From Labrys okinawensis (GTDB lineage Bacteria; Pseudomonadota; Alphaproteobacteria; Rhizobiales; Labraceae), in NCBI RefSeq assembly GCF_002982075.1, contig NZ_PUEJ01000002.1, positions 248,001-312,000 on the forward strand: 64,000 bases of DNA, written 5' to 3'. The position numbers and the translations under genes were made by a program. Positions 18,810 through 26,747 of this stretch are shown piece by piece. The notes below the pieces were generated by a model. It was given only the letters and a program-made list of their open reading frames with translations. It was not told where the DNA came from and ran no database searches. Each line of letters begins with the position of its first letter. The first letter of the stretch is position 1.

Positions 18810-20066
18810 ATGACCCCCGATTCGCGCCGCCTGCGCTTCGTTTATTTCCTGGTCGCCGGATCGGGCCTCGTCAATGTCGCCCGGGCGATGAGCCTGTCCT
18901 TCCTGGCGGTGAAACTGCAGCAATCCTTTGGGCTGGGGCCGGCCGCCATCGGCGTCCTGCTCGGCACCGGCCCGCTCCTCGGCGCCATCGCCGCTCCGGT
19001 CGCCGGATCGCTGTCGGATCGCGTCGGTCGGCAATTCATGCTGGTCCTGATGCTGGTGCTGACGGCCCTTTCGCTGATCGGCATGGGATTTGCGCAATCC
19101 GTCACCGCCTTCTGCGCCGCCCAGATCGTCGCCGCCATTTCCATCGCGGTCTATGAGCCGATCTCGCGCGCCTTGATGAGCGACATCTGCCCGCCGGAGC
19201 TGCGCCTCAAATATTTCTCCTGGCGCTATATGGCGGTGAATGCCGGCTGGGCCGTCGGCCCGCTGATCGGAGTGGCCGCCGGCACCGCCTTCAGCCTGCT
19301 GTTCACGCTGGCCGGCTGCATCTACGCCGCCTTCGCCTTCGCGCTGCATCTGGTCGGTGTGCCGGCGGAACCGAAAGCCGCCGGGAGCGAGGCAACGGAG
19401 GAACGCGTCTCCATCATCGCCAGCATCCGCGCCGCGATCCGCGATCCGCGCCTGACCTTCTTCGTCGGCGGCGGCACGCTGCTGATCGCCGTCTACGGCC
19501 AATGGTCAGCCACCCTGGCGCCCTATCTCAGCGCCACGCTGGAAGGCGGCGTGGATCTCTTCGCCTATCTCCTTTCGATCAACGGAATGGTGGTGCTCGC
19601 CGGCAATCTGTTCGCCCGCCGGTTGATAGAAAAGGTCGGCGCCCTCCACGCCATGGTGCTGGGCTGCGTCCTCATCCTGGCCAGCGAACTCGGCTTCCTG
19701 GCCTCCACCGGCTTCAGCGGTTTCGCGCTCTTCATGGTGCTGTTCACCATCGGCGAGATCCTGGTGGTGCCGTCCGAATATCTGCTGGTCGACGGTATCT
19801 GCAATGCCCGCAACCGGGGCAGCTATTTCGGCGCCCATTCCTTCTCGACCATCGGCAATTTCTTCGGTCCGGCGATCGGCGGCGTGATGCTCGGCGCCTT
19901 CGGGGGCGCCGGCATGTTCCTGACCTTCGCCGCCTTCGCCGCGGCCAGCGCCGTGATGTTCACCATCGGCACGCGCATGCCGCCGCCTCGGCCCCGCGCC
20001 GAGGGGGCCGTGGCGGCCACCGTCATCGAGATTTCAGGCCTCAGCTCGCGCCTGCGCCATGCTTGA
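18810..20066 (+). CDS. MFS transporter (DHA1-like)
   Basis: A 418-residue protein with about 12 hydrophobic segments. The MFS signature is seen in the loop after helix 2 (GSLSDRVGRQFMLVLMLVL), and a second-half equivalent is LFARRLIEKVGALHAMVLG. The overall pattern resembles multidrug or sugar efflux permeases of the MdtH type; the substrate cannot be told. The ATG at 18810 (MTPDSRRLRFVYFL) is preferred over an in-frame ATG at 18780. It follows the MscS-like gene by 68 bp with a hairpin between, and is convergent with the DapF-like gene. Confidence 0.85.
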   Translation: MTPDSRRLRFVYFLVAGSGLVNVARAMSLSFLAVKLQQSFGLGPAAIGVLLGTGPLLGAIAAPVAGSLSDRVGRQFMLVLMLVLTALSLIGMGFAQSVTAFCAAQIVAAISIAVYEPISRALMSDICPPELRLKYFSWRYMAVNAGWAVGPLIGVAAGTAFSLLFTLAGCIYAAFAFALHLVGVPAEPKAAGSEATEERVSIIASIRAAIRDPRLTFFVGGGTLLIAVYGQWSATLAPYLSATLEGGVDLFAYLLSINGMVVLAGNLFARRLIEKVGALHAMVLGCVLILASELGFLASTGFSGFALFMVLFTIGEILVVPSEYLLVDGICNARNRGSYFGAHSFSTIGNFFGPAIGGVMLGAFGGAGMFLTFAAFAAASAVMFTIGTRMPPPRPRAEGAVAATVIEISGLSSRLRHA

Positions 20067-20097
20067 GGGGTAAGCCGTCGCCAGCCGGTTTTCCCCG

Positions 20098-20176
20098 GGA
20101 GCGCGGACGTCCTCGTCCGCTCCCTCTGATCCCCAAGCGCGGCGTTTCCAAGAGCGGACGAGGACGTCCGCGCTCC
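20098..20176. repeat. Perfect 25 bp inverted repeat between convergent genes
   Basis: The arms 20098-20122 and 20152-20176 are perfect reverse complements with a 29 bp spacer. Each arm contains the palindrome GCGGACGTCCTCGTCCGC. It fills the gap between the MFS transporter and the DapF-like gene and probably terminates both. The shape, two REP units head to head, is that of a BIME. Confidence 0.75.
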
Positions 20177-20183
20177 CTGGAAC

Positions 20184-21059
20184 CTATGCATAGCCGAAGC
20201 AGCACAGAGCCACCGGCCCGGTCATCACGGCGTACCCGTCCGGCAGCAGTTCGACGGAGAGGGCTCCGCCCGGCAGATGCACGGTGATGCTGTTGCCGTC
20301 GACGAGCCCACGCAGGCGCGCGGCATAGGCGGCGACGCAGGCGCCGGTGCCGCAGGCTTTCGTCAGGATGCCCGGCCGCTCCCAGACTTTCAGGCGCAGC
20401 GTGGCTGAATCCACCACCTCGGCCACGCCGACATTGACCCCCTCCGGAAACAGCGGATCGTTCTGGATCACCGGCGCCACCGCCCTGACATCGACGGCAT
20501 CGAGGTCCCTAACCAAGAACACCGCGTGCGGATTGCCGATATTCAGGGCAAGGCCATCGCGGAGCGGCCCGCTGGCGAGCGGCAGATGGGCGGTGTCGGC
20601 CTCGCGGGCGAGCGGAATCTGCTCCCATTCCATCAGGATCGGCCCGAGCGTCACGGCCACGGCCATGGGGCCGGCCCGGCGACAAGCCAGCAGGCCCCCG
20701 CCCGTCTCCAGCACCAGTTCATCCCTCCCGCTTTCTTCCAGCAGGATATGGGCGACGCACCGGGTGGCGTTGCCGCAAGCCCCGGCCTCACGCCCGTCTA
20801 TGTTGAAGATGCGCATGCGGGCATAGCTTCCCCCCGCCGTACCCGCCGGCGTCGGCGCCTCGATGGTGAGCACCTGCTCGGCCCCAACCCCGGCCTCGAC
20901 GTCGCACAGCCGCACGATATCGGCCACCGGCAAGGCACGTGGATGCACGCGCTGGTCGAAAATGACGAAATGGTTCCTGAGGCCATGCATCTTGATGAAG
21001 GGTTTCAATCCCGGCAGGCCGGGCGGCACCGCTTGGGCGAGATAGTCGGACAGCAGCAT
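20184..21059 (-). CDS. DapF-like epimerase/racemase
   Basis: A 291-residue protein of the two-cysteine DapF fold. The two catalytic cysteines are present: one in GACGNATRCVAH (about residue 93) and one in TKACGTGACVAAY. IGNPHAVF and FPEGVNVGV match substrate-binding asparagines. It differs from canonical DapF at ACGNATRC (usually ECGNGARC) and WERPGILTKACG (usually WERGxGxTxACG). Canonical DapF makes meso-diaminopimelate for peptidoglycan and lysine. Here it is divergent from an ABC importer and DadA-like oxidase, so it may be a paralog racemising other amino acids. Confidence 0.75.
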   Translation of the reverse strand: MLLSDYLAQAVPPGLPGLKPFIKMHGLRNHFVIFDQRVHPRALPVADIVRLCDVEAGVGAEQVLTIEAPTPAGTAGGSYARMRIFNIDGREAGACGNATRCVAHILLEESGRDELVLETGGGLLACRRAGPMAVAVTLGPILMEWEQIPLAREADTAHLPLASGPLRDGLALNIGNPHAVFLVRDLDAVDVRAVAPVIQNDPLFPEGVNVGVAEVVDSATLRLKVWERPGILTKACGTGACVAAYAARLRGLVDGNSITVHLPGGALSVELLPDGYAVMTGPVALCCFGYA

Positions 21060-21180
21060 CGGACGAGCCTCATGGCGGGGGCATTCACGGCCGGATTTGA
21101 TTGTCCGGCAATTGACACATGCCTAGAGAAGATCCACCCTGAACGAAACAAATATTACTTCCAGGGAACAGCGTGGGGAC

Positions 21181-22065
21181 ATGATGGCAGGCCAGCAGCT
21201 TTCTGCACGCGACCGGCTGCGCCCCTGGTATCTGCTCTCCCCGACCCTGATCGTCCTCACCGTGCTGATGGTGGTCCCCATCGTCATCATGACGGTGTAC
21301 AGCTTCTATGAGTTTGTCACGGCCGGGGTGGAGAAACAGGTCTTCACCACCGCGAACTGGCACGAATTCTTCACCGACAGCTTCTATCACCTCTTCCTGT
21401 GGAAGACGGTGAAGGTGGCGGCGATCACCGCCATCCTCTGCGCACTGCTCGGCTATCCGCCGGCCTATTTCATCGCGATGACGCGCACGCGGCACAAATG
21501 GCTGCTGCTGCTCCTGTTGATCGTGCCCTTCTGGATCAGCTTCACCATCCGGACCTTCTCCTGGATCCACATCCTGGGCGAACAGGGCATCATCAACGTG
21601 GTGCTGATGAAGCTCGGCCTGATCTCCGAGCCGCTGCGCATGCTCTACACCCAGGGCTCAGTGATCATGGGCATGATCCATTTCCTGCTGCCCTATATGA
21701 TCCTCAACATCTATGTCAGCCTCGAGGGCATCGACCGCAATCTGATCTCGGCGGCGCGCACGCTCGGCTGCACCCAGGGCCAGGCCTTCCGGGAGGTGGT
21801 GCTGCCGCTGTCCCTGCCCGGCCTGATGGCCGGCCTCCTGCTCTGCTTCGTGCTGGCGGCGGGCAGCTACGTCACCCCGCAAGTTCTGGGTTCGACCCGC
21901 GACGCCCTGTTCGGCAATCTGATCTACGACACCATCATGACGCAGCTGAACTGGCCGCTCGGCTCGACGCTCTCCCTCGTGCTGCTGGTGCTGCTCGGCA
22001 TCGTGGCCGCGATCTACAGCCGTTATATGGGCCTGTCGCGCATCTTCAAGGGGTTGAGCCAATGA
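21181..22065 (+). CDS. ABC importer permease, PotB type (polyamine/opine family)
   Basis: A 294-residue inner-membrane protein with six hydrophobic helices. It has the EAA loop AARTLGCTQGQAFREVVLPL used to contact the ATPase. The N-terminus (RPWYLLSPTLIVLTVLMVVP) and FWISFTIRTFSWIHIL are typical of PotB/PotH permeases. The ATG at 21181 is followed by a second ATG codon. It overlaps the next permease by 4 bp (ATGA), so the two are made together. A TTGACA sequence at 21113 in the gap to the divergent DapF-like gene may be part of its promoter. Confidence 0.88.
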   Translation: MMAGQQLSARDRLRPWYLLSPTLIVLTVLMVVPIVIMTVYSFYEFVTAGVEKQVFTTANWHEFFTDSFYHLFLWKTVKVAAITAILCALLGYPPAYFIAMTRTRHKWLLLLLLIVPFWISFTIRTFSWIHILGEQGIINVVLMKLGLISEPLRMLYTQGSVIMGMIHFLLPYMILNIYVSLEGIDRNLISAARTLGCTQGQAFREVVLPLSLPGLMAGLLLCFVLAAGSYVTPQVLGSTRDALFGNLIYDTIMTQLNWPLGSTLSLVLLVLLGIVAAIYSRYMGLSRIFKGLSQ

Positions 22066-22874
22066 GCGACCTGCCCGGCGCGGAAAAGGATTGGTCCTGG
22101 CGGGCGGTGAAAGTGTTCACCGTCCTGGTCTACATCTTCATGTTCGCGCCGATCCTGGTGGTGGTGATCCTTTCCTTCAACGATTCGCAGTTCGGCGGCT
22201 TCCCGATGACCGGCTTCAGCCTGCGCTGGTACGGCAAGCTGATGGAGAACGAGGCGGTGATCCGCGCCTTCAAGACCTCGCTCTGGGTCGCCCTGATCAC
22301 CGCGGTGATCTGCACGGTGCTCGGCATCATGGGGGCGATGGCACTGGTGCGCTACGACTTTCCGGGCAAACAGTTCATCAACACGCTGCTGATCGCCCCG
22401 GCCCTGGTGCCGGAGACGGTGCTCGGCGTCGGCCTGCTGCTCCTGATGCGCTGGGCCCAGCAGCCGCGCACGCTTGTGCTGCTGGTGCTCGGCCACATCA
22501 TGCTGGCGCTGCCCTATGTCATCCTGGTGGTGCAGTCGCGGCTGGTGGGTATCAGGCGGGTCTATGAGGAGGCGGCCCTGTCGCTCGGCGCCAACCGCTT
22601 CCACACCTTCCGCGAGATCACCCTGCCGCTCTTGATGCCGGCGGTGATCGCCAGCCTGCTGCTCGTCTTCACCATTTCCTTCGACAACGTCACCGCCAGC
22701 CTGTTCTGGCGCCCCTCGGGCGTCGAGACCATGCCGACTCAGATCCTGTCGATGCTGAAAGTGTCCATCAGCCCGGAGATCAACGCCCTCGGCGCGTTGA
22801 TGATCCTGCTGACCGTGGGCGTGCCGCTGATCGGCGGCGGCCTTGCCCGCTATCTCGCCCGCGGCATCCGTTGA
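22062..22874 (+). CDS. ABC importer permease, PotC type
   Basis: A 270-residue inner-membrane protein with six helices and the EAA loop EAALSLGANRFHTFREITLPL. It starts at an ATGA overlap with the PotB-type gene. The segment FDNVTASLFWRPSGVETMPTQI near the C-terminus is typical of PotC/PotI permeases of spermidine/putrescine-type importers. The binding-protein gene follows 28 bp later. Confidence 0.88.
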   Translation: MSDLPGAEKDWSWRAVKVFTVLVYIFMFAPILVVVILSFNDSQFGGFPMTGFSLRWYGKLMENEAVIRAFKTSLWVALITAVICTVLGIMGAMALVRYDFPGKQFINTLLIAPALVPETVLGVGLLLLMRWAQQPRTLVLLVLGHIMLALPYVILVVQSRLVGIRRVYEEAALSLGANRFHTFREITLPLLMPAVIASLLLVFTISFDNVTASLFWRPSGVETMPTQILSMLKVSISPEINALGALMILLTVGVPLIGGGLARYLARGIR

Positions 22875-22902
22875 AACCACCATGAGGAGGGGAACCAGAC
22901 CA

Positions 22903-24045
22903 ATGAAAATGTCGCAGACCAGGCGCCTGGAGCGCCTTAAGGAGCGCTATCTCGATGGCGGCATGAGCCGGCGCACCTTCCTCGGCCTCACCGCGGCGGC
23001 GGCCGCCGCTGCCGGCATCAATCTGAAATGGGGCGGCTCGGCACTCGCCGCCGCCAAGGACGTGCGCTTCGACGGCTGGGGCGGCAGCGTGCAGGAGGCG
23101 ATGGATAAATACGCCTTCAAGCCCTACACGGCCAAGACCGGCAACAATGTGGTGCAGGGCACCTTCGGCGACGAGAACGAGATCATCACCAAGGTCAAGA
23201 CCGCTTCGCCCGGCGAGTTCCAGGTGATCCATTCCTCCGGGGTCGAATATTACAAGCGCTATGTCGATGCCGGGCTGACCACCAAGCTCAACGAAGCCAA
23301 CATCCCCAATATGGCCAACATCATGCAGGTGATGTACGAGCCGTTCCGCAAGATCTCGCCGGACCTGTCCTGCGTCCCCTACGACTACGGCACCACCGGT
23401 ATCGCCTACAACACCAAGGTGATCTCCGAGGCCGAAGCCAAGGAGAAGGGCGTTCAGCTGCTGTTCGATCCCAAATACAAGGACAAGATCGGCGGCTATG
23501 GCAACATGATCACCCGCGTCTGGTATGCGGCGCTCGCCCTGGGGCAGGACCCCAATGCCATCAAGGACATCGATGCCGTCTGGGACAAGGTCCGCGAGCA
23601 GCGCGACCTCGCCAAGAAATACTGGTCGTCGGGCGCCGAGCTGATGGACCTGCTCTCCAAGGGCGAGGTGGTGGTCACCGACGCCTGGTCGGGACGCGTC
23701 GCCGCCCTGCAGGCCCAGGGCGCGCCGATCGGCTATCTCGATCCGCCCGGCTCCTATGCCTGGATGGAGGACCTCTTGGTGCTCAAGGGCGCCCCGATGG
23801 CCGAATGCGAGGAACTGCTCAACTTCATGCTGCAGCCCGAGGTGATGATCGCCGTGGCGGAAGGACAGAGCTATCCGCCCGCGCTCGATCCCACCAAGGT
23901 GAAGCTGACCGACAAGGTCAAGGCGCTGCCGGCCTTCGACCCCACCGGCAAGATGGCCTCGCTGACCTTCGCCGACGCCGCCTATTGGGACAAGCACACC
24001 GACGAGTGGACCAAGACCTGGGACCGCATCGCCAAGGGTGCTTGA
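22903..24045 (+). CDS. Tat-exported solute-binding protein of the PotD family
   Basis: A 380-residue protein. The N-terminus contains the twin-arginine motif MSRRTFLGLTAAAAAAAG, so it is probably folded before export. The mature part is a periplasmic binding protein of the PotD/extracellular-solute-binding class (VRFDGWGGSVQEAMDKYAFK, PYDYGTTGIAYN, VVTDAWSGRVAALQAQGAPI). The ligand may be a polyamine, opine or another cationic compound. The ATG at 22903 follows AGGAGGGGAACC. Two hairpins separate it from the downstream ATPase gene, which probably lets the binding protein be made in excess. Confidence 0.88.
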   Translation: MKMSQTRRLERLKERYLDGGMSRRTFLGLTAAAAAAAGINLKWGGSALAAAKDVRFDGWGGSVQEAMDKYAFKPYTAKTGNNVVQGTFGDENEIITKVKTASPGEFQVIHSSGVEYYKRYVDAGLTTKLNEANIPNMANIMQVMYEPFRKISPDLSCVPYDYGTTGIAYNTKVISEAEAKEKGVQLLFDPKYKDKIGGYGNMITRVWYAALALGQDPNAIKDIDAVWDKVREQRDLAKKYWSSGAELMDLLSKGEVVVTDAWSGRVAALQAQGAPIGYLDPPGSYAWMEDLLVLKGAPMAECEELLNFMLQPEVMIAVAEGQSYPPALDPTKVKLTDKVKALPAFDPTGKMASLTFADAAYWDKHTDEWTKTWDRIAKGA

Positions 24046-24060
24046 TCGCCCTTTGAACTC

Positions 24061-24102
24061 CGGGCCGGCGAGCTTCGCCGGCCCGGCTGCATTCGCAGCC
24101 GG
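24061..24102 (+). promoter_or_regulatory. Tandem stem-loops between binding-protein and ATPase genes
   Basis: CGGGCCGGCGA-GCT-TCGCCGGCCCG (24061-24085) is a perfect 11 bp stem. CCGGCTGC-ATTC-GCAGCCGG (24083-24102) is a perfect 8 bp stem sharing three bases with the first. No T-run follows. They are probably mRNA-stabilising or attenuating elements that set different levels for the upstream binding protein and downstream ATPase. Confidence 0.6.
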
Positions 24103-24125
24103 TGTCAAGAACGAGAGCGTAACTG

Positions 24126-25214
24126 ATGACCAAGCCGACGGCCGTGGAACTCACCAATGTCAATCTGGCCTATGGCGATTTCGTTGCCGTCAAGAACGTC
24201 AACCTCTCCATTCGCAAGGGTGACTTCGTCACCCTGCTCGGCCCGTCCGGCTGCGGCAAGACCACGATCCTGCGTTCGATCGCCGGCCTGGTCCAGCCGA
24301 CCGCCGGCGAGATCGTGGTGGCGGGCAAGCGCATCGACACCATGCCGATCCATAGGCGCAATATCGGCCTGGTGTTCCAGAACTACGCCCTGTTTCCGCA
24401 CAAGAACGTGTACGACAATATCGCCTTCGGCCTGAAATATCGCGGCGTGGACAAATCCACCATCGCCGCCAAGGTCAAGCGTGCCCTCGACATGGTCCGC
24501 CTGCCCGGCGTCGAGCGCAAGCTGCCGTCCGAACTCTCCGGCGGCCAGCAGCAGCGCATCGCGCTCGCCCGCGCCATCGTGATCGAGCCGGACGTGCTGC
24601 TGCTCGACGAGCCGCTCTCGGCTCTCGATGCGCATCTGCGCGAGGAAATGCGCACGGAGCTCAAGATCATTCAGCGCGAGATCGGCATCACCTCGATCTT
24701 CGTCACCCACGACCAGGAGGAAGCCCTGGCGATGTCCGACCACATCGTGGTGATGAACAAGGGCGTGGTCGAGCAGCAGGGCACGCCCGAGGAGGTCTAC
24801 AAGCGCCCCGATACCCGCTTCGTCGCCAGCTTCCTCGGCCAGTCGAACCTGATCGAGGGCAAAATCATGGGTGTGGCCGATGGCCGCCTTGCCTTGCACC
24901 TCGACAATGGCGTGCAACTGGTCGCCGTCGCGCCGGCAAGCGCCCGCGCCGGCACAAGGGCGACGGGCGTGGTGCGGGCCCAGCGCATCCGGCTCGGCCC
25001 GCCGAGCGGCCATGCCGGCGAGTTGCGCGCCACCATCGTCGCCGCTTCCTATCTCGGCGGCACGGCCGCCTATATCCTCGACCTCAACGGCCTGAGGCTG
25101 CAGGCCAATGCGACCATCGAGGACAGGGTCTGGCATGACGGCGAGGCCGTCGCGCTGACCATCGCGCCCCAGGACATCTTGCTGCTGGACGAGAACGGGC
25201 GCAGGCTCGGCTGA
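24126..25214 (+). CDS. ABC importer ATPase, PotA type
   Basis: A 362-residue protein. It has Walker A ([10 protein letters not shown]), the Q-loop in LVFQNYALFPHKNVYDN, the ABC signature LSGGQQQRIALARAI, Walker B ([14 protein letters not shown]) and the switch histidine in [14 protein letters not shown]. The C-terminal 120 residues form the TOBE domain (FLGQSNLIEGKI). It is the fourth gene of the importer that starts at 21181 and energises the PotB/PotC-type permeases. Confidence 0.92.
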   Translation: MTKPTAVELTNVNLAYGDFVAVKNVNLSIRKGDFVTLLGPSGCGKTTILRSIAGLVQPTAGEIVVAGKRIDTMPIHRRNIGLVFQNYALFPHKNVYDNIAFGLKYRGVDKSTIAAKVKRALDMVRLPGVERKLPSELSGGQQQRIALARAIVIEPDVLLLDEPLSALDAHLREEMRTELKIIQREIGITSIFVTHDQEEALAMSDHIVVMNKGVVEQQGTPEEVYKRPDTRFVASFLGQSNLIEGKIMGVADGRLALHLDNGVQLVAVAPASARAGTRATGVVRAQRIRLGPPSGHAGELRATIVAASYLGGTAAYILDLNGLRLQANATIEDRVWHDGEAVALTIAPQDILLLDENGRRLG

Positions 25215-25280
25215 CGGCGGGCCGCTCCAACCGAACCGCATGCGATACCAAAGTTCTTTTCAGCACAAACGGGGTTTTCC

Positions 25281-26525
25281 ATGCGCCACGACGTCGTGGT
25301 TCTCGGCGCCGGCATCGTCGGCACTTCGATCGCCGCGCATCTGCAACAGCGCGGCCGCTCCGTCGTGCTGGTCGACCGGCGCGGCCCGGGCGAGGAAACC
25401 TCCTACGGCAATAGCGGTGTGGTCGAGCGCTCCGCCCTGCTGCCCGTCGCCTTCCCGCGCAGCCTTTCCGCCCTCGCTGATGTCGTGCTCAAGCGCTATC
25501 CCGGCGCCAACTATCATTGGTCGGCCCTGCCGGCCCTGGCACCCTGGCTGCTCGCCTATTGGCGCAACTCCGCACCCGACCGCCTCCTCGCCACCGCCCG
25601 ACTCATGCAGCCTCTGCTCAGCGCCACCCTGGCCGAGCACCGCGCCCTGGCGGCCAAGGCCGGCGCCGATGGCCTGTTCCGCGACACGGGCTGGCTCAAA
25701 GTCTATCGGAGCGAGAAGGCTTTTGAAGCCGAGAAACGGGAATTTCCCCTCGCCGCCGAGTTCGGCTACCAGGTGAAGGCGCTGACACCTGGTGAAGCTT
25801 CGGCGCTCGAACCCAATCTTCGGGCCGATTTCACCGCGGCGGTGCATTGGCAGGATCCGCACAGCGTCTCCGATCCCGGCGGCGTCACCAAGGCCTATGC
25901 CGGTTATTTCGAGGCGCTCGGGGGGCAGGTCCTGACCGAGGACGCCCGAAGCCTGCGTCCGGGACCTTCCGGCTGGAGCCTCGCCACGGCAGACGGTCCG
26001 GTCGAGGCGCGCGAGGCCGTCGTCGCGCTCGGTCCCTGGTCGATGGACCTGCTTTCCCCGCTCGGCTATCGCCTCCCGCTCGCGGTGAAGCGCGGCTACC
26101 ACATGCATTACCGCGCCGAGGGCAATGCCGGCCTCAGCCGCCCTGTGCTGGACGAACAGGGCGGCTTCGTCATCACCCCGATGGCGCGCGGCATCCGCCT
26201 GACCACCGGCGTCGAATTCGCGCGGCGCGATGCCCCGCGCACGCCCGTGCAGGTCGAGCGCACGGAAAAACTCGCCCGCAAGCTCTTCCCGCTCGGCGAA
26301 CGCGCCGAGGCCGAGCCCTGGATGGGCGCGCGGCCGATCTTCCCCGATTCGCGCCCGATCATCGGCAAGGCACCACGCCACGACAACCTCTGGCTGGCCT
26401 TCGGCCACCAGCATCTCGGCTTCACCCTCGGGCCCGCCACGGGCCGGCTCCTGGCCGAGATCATGACTGGCGAAGAACCCTTCATCGACCCGTCGCCCTA
26501 CCGCGCGGAACGCTTCGGTGCTTAG
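25281..26525 (+). CDS. FAD-dependent oxidoreductase, DadA-like (D-amino acid dehydrogenase family)
   Basis: A 414-residue DAO-family protein. The N-terminal Rossmann motif is VVVLGAGIVGTSIAAHLQQRG, followed by ETSYGNSGVVE as in DadA. The C-terminus has the FAD-binding GHQHLGFTLGPATGRLLAE. Such enzymes oxidise D-amino acids or N-substituted amino acids at the inner face of the membrane. It is the last gene of the block that begins with the importer at 21181, 66 bp after the ATPase gene. The imported substrate or its racemised product may therefore be its substrate. Confidence 0.88.
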   Translation: MRHDVVVLGAGIVGTSIAAHLQQRGRSVVLVDRRGPGEETSYGNSGVVERSALLPVAFPRSLSALADVVLKRYPGANYHWSALPALAPWLLAYWRNSAPDRLLATARLMQPLLSATLAEHRALAAKAGADGLFRDTGWLKVYRSEKAFEAEKREFPLAAEFGYQVKALTPGEASALEPNLRADFTAAVHWQDPHSVSDPGGVTKAYAGYFEALGGQVLTEDARSLRPGPSGWSLATADGPVEAREAVVALGPWSMDLLSPLGYRLPLAVKRGYHMHYRAEGNAGLSRPVLDEQGGFVITPMARGIRLTTGVEFARRDAPRTPVQVERTEKLARKLFPLGERAEAEPWMGARPIFPDSRPIIGKAPRHDNLWLAFGHQHLGFTLGPATGRLLAEIMTGEEPFIDPSPYRAERFGA

Positions 26526-26531
26526 GGCCAT

Positions 26532-26630
26532 AGCGTTTTGCGATCTGGCGGAATCGCCAGGAAACGCAAAGACGCGTCGAGCCAAGGAGTGAGGGCAAAT
26601 CAGTGTTTCCGTCTCAACGCGCTTTGCTCC
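26532..26630. repeat. Dispersed ~100 bp intergenic repeat, copy 1
   Basis: The stretch begins AGCGTTTTGCGATCTGG, includes AAGACGCGTCGAGCC and ends AACGCGCTTTGCTCC. A second copy sits at 31839-31939 with the same order of blocks. Similar elements with AACGCGCTTTGCTC ends are known in rhizobial genomes; this link is from memory. It occupies the 222 bp gap before the DRL-like gene. Confidence 0.6.
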
Positions 26631-26747
26631 AGGGGCCGTCCTTCATCCAGAAAGGCGACTCTTTGCACCAAAAGGACATGGCCATTTCCCTTTGCAGCGC
26701 CACGATTTGGTGGTTAGACGGTGCATGATAAGATTGCGGAGCCCCCG

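Noticed and set aside
17160-20066. Very long open frame covering the MscS-like and MFS genes
   Set aside because: Only the part from 18810 has transporter sequence; the upstream part is a GC-driven open frame over the channel gene, which reads in another frame.
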